Shown piece after piece: positions 56,091 to 64,000 of a stretch of 64,000 nt of DNA. The first letter of the stretch is position 1. Each line of letters opens with the position of its first letter. The notes beneath the pieces were generated by a model. The model saw nothing but the letters and a program-made list of their open reading frames with translations. It searched no databases and was not told where the DNA came from. The stretch comes from Spirochaetota bacterium. Lineage in GTDB: Bacteria > Spirochaetota > UBA4802 > UB4802. The position numbers and the translations under genes are program-made. The stretch covers positions 1 to 64,000 of the forward strand of contig JBFLZD010000005.1 in the NCBI GenBank assembly GCA_040756435.1. Reading direction: 5' to 3'.

Positions 56091-56308
56091 TACTCATATC
56101 ATTTGATAATCAATTTCTTAAGCTATTGCATAATAATTATATTGTAAAATGTAGTTTTATCCCATAATGATGGAAACCCCTCATGATTAAACAAAACACA
56201 TGATAATTGAAAATCAGTTTAAATTATTGTATGCGCCCAAATTTTGCTTGAAAAATATATTTATTATAATCACTTTAAAAAAAACCACATAAACTTTGGG
56301 AGGATTCC

Positions 56309-56779
56309 ATGAACATCGAAACCACAACGTGCATTTCGTATGATCATCTTGAAATTATGAAAGAATATGCACATCAACACAACATGTCTCTCAGAACATT
56401 CCTATCGGCACTTATTAGCTTTGCTGCTAATTATGAAAAGTTGGATGTTCAGTATTTTAAACAGATTAAATACAGAAAACGTAACACCACTCAGTGGAAG
56501 CGCTTTCATATAGTACTGTATGATGATGAATATGAGTTTTTTATGGATGTAAAAAAATTATACAAAATGTCTCTGGCAAGGATCATTGAATACTGTTTAG
56601 ATAATATCCTGTATGAATTTTTAGAATTTTTATCAAAGGAAGAACAAAAAGAAGACTTCTATACCGATAACTATCGGTACAGCGTATATGCTTTTGAAAC
56701 AGGCACTAAAAAAGATATATTTTATTTAACAGTCTATTGGGGACCTCACCCCGAAATATTGGAAAAAGCAACAACCTGA
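56309..56779 (+). CDS. Unknown protein, candidate tandem ribbon-helix-helix DNA-binding protein
   Basis: A 156-residue soluble protein of no recognised family. Two similar modules are visible: residues about 3-47 (TTTCISYDHLEIMKEYAHQH, then MSLRTFLSALISFAANY) and about 66-105 (KRFHIVLYDDEYEFFMDVKK, then MSLARIIEYCLDNIL). Each reads as strand, helix, turn with MSL(R/A), helix, the order of ribbon-helix-helix (MetJ/Arc) monomers. A tandem would fold as a pseudo-dimer. GGGAGGATTCC precedes the ATG. The fold is inferred from pattern only. The C-terminal 45 residues are charged and aromatic. Confidence 0.6.
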   Translation: MNIETTTCISYDHLEIMKEYAHQHNMSLRTFLSALISFAANYEKLDVQYFKQIKYRKRNTTQWKRFHIVLYDDEYEFFMDVKKLYKMSLARIIEYCLDNILYEFLEFLSKEEQKEDFYTDNYRYSVYAFETGTKKDIFYLTVYWGPHPEILEKATT

Positions 56780-57026
56780 ACATGAAACAAAAAAATATGT
56801 TCAAAATTATTCACCATACCCCTTAATACATTGTATGTGGTAATGTTTTTGTATTCCATAGAGATTCATTTTTTTAATTTTTAAATTGACTAAATTGAAA
56901 ATACTATCACATACTAAAAGTGATTACTTTCATTAAATTATTGACTTCACTATGATGCACCTCATGTGCATCCATTAAAGGAATGGCGCAGTTAAATATT
57001 TGAAAATTAATACTAGAGGGACTATC

Positions 57027-57764
57027 ATGAATATAAAAGCGTATAAACTATCAGTTACTTCTATTTTGTTATGTATAGTACTATTATTCATATCATGTAC
57101 ATCTGTTGAGTTTGTTAAAACCGGGGGAGAATATCCTGCACTCAATGAAACCGATGAAGTTCAGGTTTTGCTTACCATAGATAAAAATCAATATGATGAG
57201 ATAGGCATCGCTGACATTGGTGGAGTATCATTACCTGTACGTATTGATAAAGCCAAACAGATTGCCCGCAGCAAAGGTGGGAATGTGATTGTTCCTGTGA
57301 CAATGTGTACTGAAGAAGCACAGAAGAGAATGCGCAGCGGATATATTATTCAGAGCTTTTATATACTCAAAACAAAAACAGCAGCTATCGCCCCCCAAGA
57401 GGCAGTTGAATCAAAACAGATAGCACCACCTGTTGAAGAAGAATTTATACCCGAAAAGCAAGCTGCAACATTTACACAACTGTTACAGGACTACCCGTCA
57501 TTGCAGGGTAATGAATTTACAAACACCATGGTACCACTGAGATTTTATAAAATTCCTCCATCACTTCTTGTATATGGATTGTCAGAATATAAGCTTTGTT
57601 TAATGCAGTTTGACACTGATAATACGGTACTGGTATTTATTCCCAAAGAAAAAATCACTGTTATAAAAAAGTCTATTGATAAGAAGAGTACTATAGCTGT
57701 TGATTTTACACCTTTAGGTGTTTACAAGGAAAAATATCCTGTTTTAAAAATGCTGTCAGAATAA
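57027..57764 (+). CDS. Lipoprotein of unknown function
   Basis: A 245-residue lipoprotein with signal peptide and lipobox (LLFISC, C24). Residues about 30-105 form a small alpha/beta domain (VQVLLTIDKNQYDEIGIADIGGVSL, KAKQIARSKGGNVIVPVTMC), followed by a Pro/Glu/Ala-rich linker and a C-terminal beta domain (about 150-245). ATG at 57027 follows AGAGGGA; a TTG 27 bases earlier is less likely. It ends 19 bases before the glycogen synthase fusion gene and may be co-transcribed with it, without an evident link. Confidence 0.8.
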   Translation: MNIKAYKLSVTSILLCIVLLFISCTSVEFVKTGGEYPALNETDEVQVLLTIDKNQYDEIGIADIGGVSLPVRIDKAKQIARSKGGNVIVPVTMCTEEAQKRMRSGYIIQSFYILKTKTAAIAPQEAVESKQIAPPVEEEFIPEKQAATFTQLLQDYPSLQGNEFTNTMVPLRFYKIPPSLLVYGLSEYKLCLMQFDTDNTVLVFIPKEKITVIKKSIDKKSTIAVDFTPLGVYKEKYPVLKMLSE

Positions 57765-57783
57765 TACAAAAAGGCACCGCATC

Positions 57784-60700
57784 ATGTTACAGAAAGTTTC
57801 TACCCAGAGTAGCCTTTGCAGATTTGCTCTTAGCGATGAGGAAAAATTATGTGATGAAAGGGTAAAAGAGGAAATACGCAAAGCTTTTCAAGAGCTCAGA
57901 GCATTCCCCTTTGTTGTAAATTCAGGTATTATCGATTCATTAAAAAAAGGTGCCGACCCTTCATCGTTGAAAGATTTATTTGTTGCTATCCGAAATGATA
58001 TATTTGCTGCAATTACCGATAGCCCGCAGGCAAAGGAAAAAATAGTATCCGACATCCGTTTGCAGGAGAGAATTTTAGATGCAATTATCACAATCCACAG
58101 TGCTATAGCCAGGGGTGATTTTACATCGATCATAAACCGCCGTTTTGTGCTTATCAAAGAAAGACCTGCCTGGCCAACACTATACTATCTTTCACCGCAA
58201 AGTGCTGTATTATCACATGTTGGACAGGGCCCGCAGTGGACAGAAATTCCTACAATTTATCTGGGCCTTAATATCTTCAATGTGCTTGCCCTTGATAAAG
58301 ATCAAAAATTTGACAGAGCATTTTACTGGTTATTACGGGTTGAAGAGCGTGCGATAGAAACTGGATATTCGCACATTGAAGTGTACCCACCTCATGTATC
58401 ACGTGCTCTCAATGAATTGCTTGATGAAGTCATACGCATTGCAACTATCTCAGAAGTTGAATTTAAAGAAATTCCTGCCCGCAAAAAAATACGTGCCTTT
58501 ACTGCCCGTAACCGTGAAAGCTTTTTAAAAATGCTCAACGCCCGTCGTGATGATGGCAATTTTGATTTTGAAAAAAATTTGAAGGCAATACGATCACTTG
58601 AAAGGTTAGCACGCCGTTACAAAAAAGGCAACGATTTCAATTCATTGCGTGAAATTGTACGCCTTCTGGTGGCTGCATCAGGACATGATATTCATGAAAT
58701 CCGCAATAACGCCAATATACTCTTAGAGCGCATCTTTGCACCTAAAGAATTTGATGCACCACTGGCTACTTCCTTTGTCAACTGCGCTGCTGGTAGTATT
58801 CATACATTTGAATTTTCCATACCGGAAGAAGGGAACTACTTTGTACGTATAATGTATAATGCAGGTACAAACCCTTACCCTCTGGAACAGGACATTGCAT
58901 ATACTGACATTGATTTGGTCTTCAATGAAACAAAAGGTGTTTACACTGCACACTACACATTCAACGAATTAGGCCACTATGACTTTCTTGTCTACAGGAA
59001 ACGAAAAAAACGCTCCCAGTGGGTAGCATATGAAAGCTGCAGTGGTAGAATTAACGTCATCCCTGATGTGCGTGGCGAAATTGTTCTTGAAATATTTCCT
59101 GATATTTACGGGCATACCCGTATCTACTGGATGGATGAAGAACATCCAGGATTGGTGTACAATGAGCATGGCGAAGTAATCCGTTTAGGCCGCTTCAGCG
59201 ACATTACCGCTCATTTAGAGGATTTAAAAGAGCGCTATCACATCACTGCGCTGTACCTTTTAGGTGTCCAAAAACGTGGCACCAACCGTGAAGACTGGGC
59301 ACCCGAAGCTACATCCCCTTCACCATTTTCACCGGTTAGTTTAGTTCAAATAGAAGACTTTTTAGGCGGTGAAAAAGAGTTCTTAGAGCTCGTAGCTAAA
59401 GCTCATGCAATGGATATAAAAATCATTATTGACGTGGTCCCACACCTTAACCGCCGTAGCACAGAGCTTTCCGATGAGTACGCTGTTAAATGTTACGACG
59501 ACAGCGGAAATCTGGTTATTCGTGCTTCAACTGATGGCCGTTACGGAAGCTGGAATGATGGGAAACTACTCAACTACCGCAAACTGGAAGTATGGGAATG
59601 GCTCATCAATAGTGTGTGTACATTAATTGAAAAATATGACATTGATGGCATACGTTTTGATTCAGCTCATGCGGTCCCCATCATGATGAAGAAGAACAAC
59701 TATCCGTTTATTTGGGGGCAGTACCGTTCACTGGAATCGCTTGTTGAAGGTGAAATTATTGTTAATGACCGTGAAGACGGGCATTTTATCACAACAGGTT
59801 ATTTTGACAGTGCCTGCAGAGATCAGATTGCCATACCTTTTCACTATCTTTTAATGAGTCGCATAGCACAAAAGCTGAAAGAGAAAAACAAAACGTTTTT
59901 TGTGCATTTAGCCGAATGTTACTGGGGACATGAGCGCTATCTTACCCGCAGTGGAATTATCCCTTACAATTCAGCTCTTTTTAAAATTTGCGAAGGGATT
60001 ATCCATGGCACCACTGATGTCCGTGAAGTGTATCACTTTTACGATAACTATCTGCCATACGCCCTCCCACCGGGTACTGAGCTTTTAGGTATACTGGGAA
60101 ATCATGACGAACGACGCGCACTCAATACGTTTGGGCACAGGGGACTCAGAGCTGCTATTGGGCTTACCATCTTTATGAATAACATCATCATGGATTATGA
60201 GGGAAGTGCCGAAGGCGAAAGCTGGAAAGTATTTCTGGATAATATCTATGTGAACTGGAATCAGTTTGAGTATGTTGCTCACCGCAGCTTAGAGTCATTT
60301 TATCGGCAATGGTATCGTTTTCACCGCAACAATAAAGGCAAAGGGTATTTGATATGGGCCAATAATACTCAGGTTGCAGCATCCATTAAATTTACCGAAC
60401 ATACCATATGGATTGGAGTTTTCAATTTTGCCGATAGCTCTCAGAATGTGGCATTGCAGTTTGACAACCCGCGACTGCCCATTGCTGATGATACCTTTTT
60501 TAAAGTAGTTGATCCTGTATATTCACCTATTACCAAACATTATAGTTACTTCACAGGGAAGGAGCTTAAAGCTTCAAAAATCTATTCGGTTGTTTCATAC
60601 ACTGACAGGATCAAACTGTTAAAATTAGAGCCGGTCAGTGATATTGCGCCATTGTACAGTGAATTCTTGCGAGATTCACTTTTCAGGTTATATTCAATCA

Positions 60701-62625
60701 GCAACCCCGAAAACTTTAAATCAAATTTCATGTTCCTTGAAACAATTGCACATTCTTCCACTTTTGAAGGATTTATTGCATTTTTGAAGAATCACATTAT
60801 TGCACAATTTTATCCGCAGTATAAAAATTTCATTGAGATAGGTTTTAAACGAATCCTCTTTTACATGTTTAAGTTTGGGTTCAAATCCGGCAACGACATT
60901 GTGCAATTAATTGAGGATCTTGCCGCACATGATGATACAAATATATCTGACCTTGGCAAAAGCATTAAGTTTCATAACCGACCAGGCCCCATTATATTTG
61001 TATCTGCCGAGGCAGAGCCATTTTCCAAAAGTGGAGGCCTTGCTAATGTTGTGTATGAGTTGCCGCGTGAGCTTGTAAGTCTGGGTGAAGAAGTAATAGT
61101 AATAACCCCAAAATATCGCCATGGCGATGAAAAGGCTATGGAAAAGATGAACAACGCATTAAAAAAATACAATGTACGGTACACTGGTAAAAATGTGCGC
61201 TTCATGATAGAACATGCTACCTATGAAGCTGGTGTACATTATGCACAGGTTGATGGTATTCATTATTATCTACTGGATCATCACGAGTTCTTTGATGGTT
61301 TGTACTGGGGATATACTGGTCAGGAAAAGTTACGTCGCCGTATTGCGTTTGCCCGTGCTACAGCTGAGCTTATCACCACCTTTGGCCTGTACCCACTTTT
61401 TGTCATCACCAATGATGCATATACTGGTATTTTTAACGGCATTGTCCGCAGTGACCATGTGTACTATGATAATCCAAACTTCAAAAGAACATCTTTCTTT
61501 CACATTATACACAACGGAGGCTGGCAATATTTTGATTCATATCACCGGTATGAAGATGGCAAAGACCTATTCTCTTTATTTAATCTTCCGCACTGGCGCT
61601 ACACTGATTTTTCTGACCCCAATGATTACAACAAGATAAATTGTATGGCTACCGGCATACGATTTGCCGATAGAGTCGTTACGGTGAGCCCTTCATATGC
61701 AAAGCAGATAGAAAAAGCCTGTGATGGTCTTGAAAAGATTTTACATAATGTTATTGGTATAAGCAATGCGCTGGGAGTTGATTTTAAAAACAGAATTCTT
61801 ATGCGTTTTCACAATTCAGGTTTTATTGATGAATATTATCCCGGAATGGTTGAATCTCTAACTTCTAATCCTGGAATATTTACAACGGTTCAGCATCGTT
61901 ATCCTGAAATACTTGAAGGTATCCGTAATTGTGAAAAGATCACAGATCCTCTGCGCAGGGAGTATGTAACCCACATACGGAACAAACTGTGTTTGCAATT
62001 TAAATTAGGTTTTGAAATTAATCCTGATGCCATTCTGTTTTCCATGATTCACCGTATAGCTGAGCAAAAAGGTTTTCAGCTTCTTCTGGATGCTTCATAT
62101 GGGATATTTACTACACTGGGATTTCAGGGGGTTATTGGCGGTGCAGTAGCCTGGGGGGACCAGCGTGGCAGCGAGTTAGCCACCGGGCTGCTACATTTGC
62201 AGGGATATTATCCAAAAAATGTGCATGTTAATTTAGGCTTTCAGGATATCAGCATCCCTCTTCTGTGCAGTGATGTTTTTTTAATGCCATCATTGCATGA
62301 ACCTGGTGGCATTTCACAGCTTGAAGCACTGGCATGCGGATGTTTGGTTGTTGCACGTGCAACAGGAGGTCTGCGTGACACCGTCATCCCCATACGTATG
62401 AAAGATTCTTCAGTTGAAGGTAATGGATTTTTATTTTCTGATTTTACTCCTACATCATTCTATGATGCTATGCAACGCTGTGCAGAATTCTTTCGCACTG
62501 GCGATGATACAATAAAGGCACTGGCACGCAAAAATGCCATGCAGTCAGTCTATTTCTGGGATAAACCAGCAAAAGAATATATTGATGTCCTGTATTCGCA
62601 TAAGGAAATTGTAAGGGTAGTATAA
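57784..62625 (+). CDS. GH13 alpha-amylase-like / GT5 glycogen synthase fusion
   Basis: A 1613-residue protein joining two carbohydrate enzymes. Residues about 1-330 are of unknown type, and 330-430 form a beta-sandwich like the N-domains of GH13 enzymes. The GH13 barrel (about 435-890) has IIDVVPHLNR, D626 (GIRFDSAHA, nucleophile), E711 (HLAECYWGHE, acid/base) and H774-D775 (LGNHDERR). The GT5 half (about 1070-1613) is full length with the ADP-glucose site K1082 in KSGGL and E1506/E1514 in HEPGGISQLEA. The GH13 part also resembles GlgE maltosyltransferases. The fusion should build and trim or transfer glucan in one polypeptide. Which GH13 activity it has is open. Confidence 0.85.
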   Translation: MLQKVSTQSSLCRFALSDEEKLCDERVKEEIRKAFQELRAFPFVVNSGIIDSLKKGADPSSLKDLFVAIRNDIFAAITDSPQAKEKIVSDIRLQERILDAIITIHSAIARGDFTSIINRRFVLIKERPAWPTLYYLSPQSAVLSHVGQGPQWTEIPTIYLGLNIFNVLALDKDQKFDRAFYWLLRVEERAIETGYSHIEVYPPHVSRALNELLDEVIRIATISEVEFKEIPARKKIRAFTARNRESFLKMLNARRDDGNFDFEKNLKAIRSLERLARRYKKGNDFNSLREIVRLLVAASGHDIHEIRNNANILLERIFAPKEFDAPLATSFVNCAAGSIHTFEFSIPEEGNYFVRIMYNAGTNPYPLEQDIAYTDIDLVFNETKGVYTAHYTFNELGHYDFLVYRKRKKRSQWVAYESCSGRINVIPDVRGEIVLEIFPDIYGHTRIYWMDEEHPGLVYNEHGEVIRLGRFSDITAHLEDLKERYHITALYLLGVQKRGTNREDWAPEATSPSPFSPVSLVQIEDFLGGEKEFLELVAKAHAMDIKIIIDVVPHLNRRSTELSDEYAVKCYDDSGNLVIRASTDGRYGSWNDGKLLNYRKLEVWEWLINSVCTLIEKYDIDGIRFDSAHAVPIMMKKNNYPFIWGQYRSLESLVEGEIIVNDREDGHFITTGYFDSACRDQIAIPFHYLLMSRIAQKLKEKNKTFFVHLAECYWGHERYLTRSGIIPYNSALFKICEGIIHGTTDVREVYHFYDNYLPYALPPGTELLGILGNHDERRALNTFGHRGLRAAIGLTIFMNNIIMDYEGSAEGESWKVFLDNIYVNWNQFEYVAHRSLESFYRQWYRFHRNNKGKGYLIWANNTQVAASIKFTEHTIWIGVFNFADSSQNVALQFDNPRLPIADDTFFKVVDPVYSPITKHYSYFTGKELKASKIYSVVSYTDRIKLLKLEPVSDIAPLYSEFLRDSLFRLYSISNPENFKSNFMFLETIAHSSTFEGFIAFLKNHIIAQFYPQYKNFIEIGFKRILFYMFKFGFKSGNDIVQLIEDLAAHDDTNISDLGKSIKFHNRPGPIIFVSAEAEPFSKSGGLANVVYELPRELVSLGEEVIVITPKYRHGDEKAMEKMNNALKKYNVRYTGKNVRFMIEHATYEAGVHYAQVDGIHYYLLDHHEFFDGLYWGYTGQEKLRRRIAFARATAELITTFGLYPLFVITNDAYTGIFNGIVRSDHVYYDNPNFKRTSFFHIIHNGGWQYFDSYHRYEDGKDLFSLFNLPHWRYTDFSDPNDYNKINCMATGIRFADRVVTVSPSYAKQIEKACDGLEKILHNVIGISNALGVDFKNRILMRFHNSGFIDEYYPGMVESLTSNPGIFTTVQHRYPEILEGIRNCEKITDPLRREYVTHIRNKLCLQFKLGFEINPDAILFSMIHRIAEQKGFQLLLDASYGIFTTLGFQGVIGGAVAWGDQRGSELATGLLHLQGYYPKNVHVNLGFQDISIPLLCSDVFLMPSLHEPGGISQLEALACGCLVVARATGGLRDTVIPIRMKDSSVEGNGFLFSDFTPTSFYDAMQRCAEFFRTGDDTIKALARKNAMQSVYFWDKPAKEYIDVLYSHKEIVRVV

Positions 62626-62632
62626 AATAAAA

Positions 62633-62671
62633 GAGCCTTCCACAAACACCATCAGTACAAGTGGGAGGCCC
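62633..62671 (+). terminator. Imperfect hairpin after the glycogen synthase fusion gene
   Basis: GAGCCTTCCAC (62633-62643) can pair with GTGGGAGGCCC (62661-62671) with two irregular positions and a 17-base loop. No T tract follows, so it is a weak call. Confidence 0.35.
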
Positions 62672-62739
62672 TGGAGTGTAAAATGATCTGGTAATTTAAT
62701 CGGAATGGTAATGTTAAAACTTGAATGTTTTATTGTGTT

Positions 62740-63312
62740 ATGAAAAAAAAATATATCATTGCAGTAGCATTATTATTGCTACTATCCTGTTCCTCAAATG
62801 ACAAAGCAGAGTTGGGGAATATTGTTGGATCTATTAATGGACAGCCGGTTATACCGTATACTGCTAACAAACTCTACATATTACCCTTTACTAATCAGAC
62901 CAGTATCCCCGGCTATGAAGAAAAGATAAAACAACGGATAACAGAAAAAATCATAACAGGTGGCAGGTTAGCGATAGCTCCGGTACAGGCTGATAGCGAT
63001 GTAATACTTACAGGCACCATTCAGTCATTGCAGGTGCAGCCAATAGTAATTGACAGCGCAGGTATAATTAAAAAAAAGCGATTATTAATAATTGCTGTGA
63101 TAAGCTTAATAAATAATCAGACTAAAAATTACATTTTTCACAATATCACTGTACAGGCATTTAAAGAGTATTCCGACATTGAAGCACCTGTTACACCAAT
63201 TAACATTGTCCAGGACGATGTGGAGCAGATGTTAGCTTCTCGGATTGCTTTACAGGTTGAAACAGGCTGGTATACTACTCTTAAAACAGGGGTGGAAAAA
63301 GGAAGAAAATAA
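62740..63312 (+). CDS. lptE: LPS-assembly lipoprotein LptE
   Basis: Outer-membrane partner of LptD that plugs the pore and delivers lipopolysaccharide to the surface. The 190-residue precursor has a lipobox (LLLLLSC, C17) and the family pattern: KLYILPFTNQTSIPGYEEKIKQRITEKI, then DVILTGTIQSLQVQP. Its place directly before holA matches lptE-holA gene order in many diderms, which supports the call. The presence of lptE implies an LPS-bearing outer membrane. The stop is 1 base before the holA ATG. Confidence 0.8.
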   Translation: MKKKYIIAVALLLLLSCSSNDKAELGNIVGSINGQPVIPYTANKLYILPFTNQTSIPGYEEKIKQRITEKIITGGRLAIAPVQADSDVILTGTIQSLQVQPIVIDSAGIIKKKRLLIIAVISLINNQTKNYIFHNITVQAFKEYSDIEAPVTPINIVQDDVEQMLASRIALQVETGWYTTLKTGVEKGRK

Positions 63313-63313
63313 T

Positions 63314-64000
63314 ATGACACAAAAGGCATTAAAGGTTAGTGATCTGCAATTGGCCATTCAAAAGGAACTATCGCACATATACTGCTTTTGTGGAAATGAT
63401 GAAAACCAGAAAGAAGAAGCCCTTACGCTCATTGCATCACGACTATGGAAAAACAGCAAACCTCACGATTATAAAATAACAACGTACTTTGCTGAAGATG
63501 CACTTGAGCAGGCTCTTGCTGCCATAGCGTCAGTTTCACTTTTTGACGATACTGCTTTATATATAATCAAACATTGTGAACAGGTAAGTGCTTCAAAAAA
63601 AATTCATACAATGGTACTTGACTGTATTAATAATCTGCCCAACTGTGCCTATGTTATTTTTGATACTCAGGAGAATAAGCTACCTTCATTGCTCCCTTCA
63701 CACATTCACACACACATTCCCGTTATCCAGTTTTATAGACCCTTTGAAGAAAATTGCAAATCATATATACTGAAAAAGTGTAAGGCTTTATCATTAACTA
63801 TCTCACAGGAAGCAACAGAACTTCTTGTTGAATTAACAGCAAGTAACATCAAAGAGATTGATGATATTCTTACCACCATATCTTTTTCTGGACATACTGA
63901 TATCTCAAAAGATTTCCTTGAAGGTTTTGTCATAAATGAAAGAGAAGCAATAGAATTTGAATTTGTCGATTGCTTCTTTTTAAAGGATAAACGTGCATGG
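63314..64000 (+). CDS. holA: DNA polymerase III delta subunit, 5' part (runs off the window)
   Basis: Clamp-loader subunit that opens the beta sliding clamp. The frame starts at ATG 63314, 1 base after the lptE stop, and stays open for 229 codons to the window edge. The first part (IYCFCGNDENQKEEALTLIASRLW, then ALAAIASVSLFDDTALYIIKHCE) matches the HolA N-terminal AAA-like domain with its degenerate nucleotide site, and VILLxD-type YVIFDTQEN follows. The C-terminal collar domain lies outside. A GCGATAGTT motif encodes ELS near residue 18. Confidence 0.85.
   Translation, partial: MTQKALKVSDLQLAIQKELSHIYCFCGNDENQKEEALTLIASRLWKNSKPHDYKITTYFAEDALEQALAAIASVSLFDDTALYIIKHCEQVSASKKIHTMVLDCINNLPNCAYVIFDTQENKLPSLLPSHIHTHIPVIQFYRPFEENCKSYILKKCKALSLTISQEATELLVELTASNIKEIDDILTTISFSGHTDISKDFLEGFVINEREAIEFEFVDCFFLKDKRAW

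Larger units (their letters stand above)
55860..56308. other. Divergent intergenic region with a 21-bp hairpin and repeat
   Basis: This 449-base gap between the thiolase operon (minus) and the 156-residue protein (plus) holds a very stable hairpin at 55992-56036 and copy B of a repeat. The rest is AT-rich DNA without a gene. Confidence 0.5.

Noticed and set aside
1-64000. CRISPR arrays, tRNA or rRNA genes, prophage
   Set aside because: No regularly spaced repeats, no cloverleaf-like sequences and no phage genes were recognised by eye in any gap.

Overview
The window is a 64 kb piece of a chromosome from an AT-rich (roughly 38-40% GC by eye), Gram-negative, motile or chemotactic bacterium. 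LptE, RlpA-SPOR, several lipoproteins and ribonuclease J point to a diderm outside the Proteobacteria. A SpoIIE phosphatase with TPRs, receiver/HD-GYP and GAF-GGDEF proteins, and a GH13-glycogen synthase fusion fit a spirochaete, perhaps related to Leptospira. That assignment is an inference of moderate to low confidence. There is no phage, plasmid, rRNA, tRNA or CRISPR. About 55 genes are well packed and mostly housekeeping, with short dispersed repeats in the gaps.

Left part (1-24 kb): a leuA-ygiQ operon on the minus strand is preceded by a leucine-rich leader peptide and an attenuator terminator. Then come nhaA, an aminoacyl-tRNA protein transferase (bpt), a three-gene envelope/metal-stress module (Spy/CnrX-like protein, ECF sigma factor, membrane anti-sigma candidate), a marR gene with two perfect palindromes at its start, a Cys-rich 8Fe ferredoxin-like protein, a chalcone-isomerase-fold exported protein, an MtnX-like phosphatase, a chemoreceptor, an MFS transporter coupled to cobO, acs, a stand-alone IMP cyclohydrolase (half of PurH), a tetR-led operon, and an operon of a DUF4139 protein with two RNA methyltransferases.

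Middle part (24-42 kb): an NhaC-type antiporter, oligoendopeptidase F, a SpoIIE-type phosphatase, a receiver-GAF-HD-GYP protein next to a rhomboid protease, phenylacetate-CoA ligase with a tandem ACT protein, QueD beside a DegT-family protein whose catalytic lysine position is methionine, rlpA, a membrane acyltransferase, a TPR protein and a GAF-GGDEF cyclase.

Right part (41.6-64 kb): a dut-rnj-uppP-ftsK run, a CsgG/FlgO-like TPR protein, a radical SAM enzyme of the AmmeMemoRadiSam type, nicotinamidase, a GAF histidine kinase, a thiolase/hydroxyacyl-CoA dehydrogenase/acyl-CoA dehydrogenase operon, a candidate tandem ribbon-helix-helix protein, a lipoprotein, the 1613-residue GH13-glycogen synthase fusion, lptE and the start of holA.

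The most unusual window-wide signal is a 9-mer, GCGATAGTT, found 18 times by eye on the two strands where about 0.5 would be expected. It is read in all six possible codon phases inside genes; the phase that creates TAG occurs only as the stop codon of two genes. This implies selection on the DNA and not on the proteins. The leu attenuator, the lysine-less DegT protein and several families of intergenic repeats are the other main findings.
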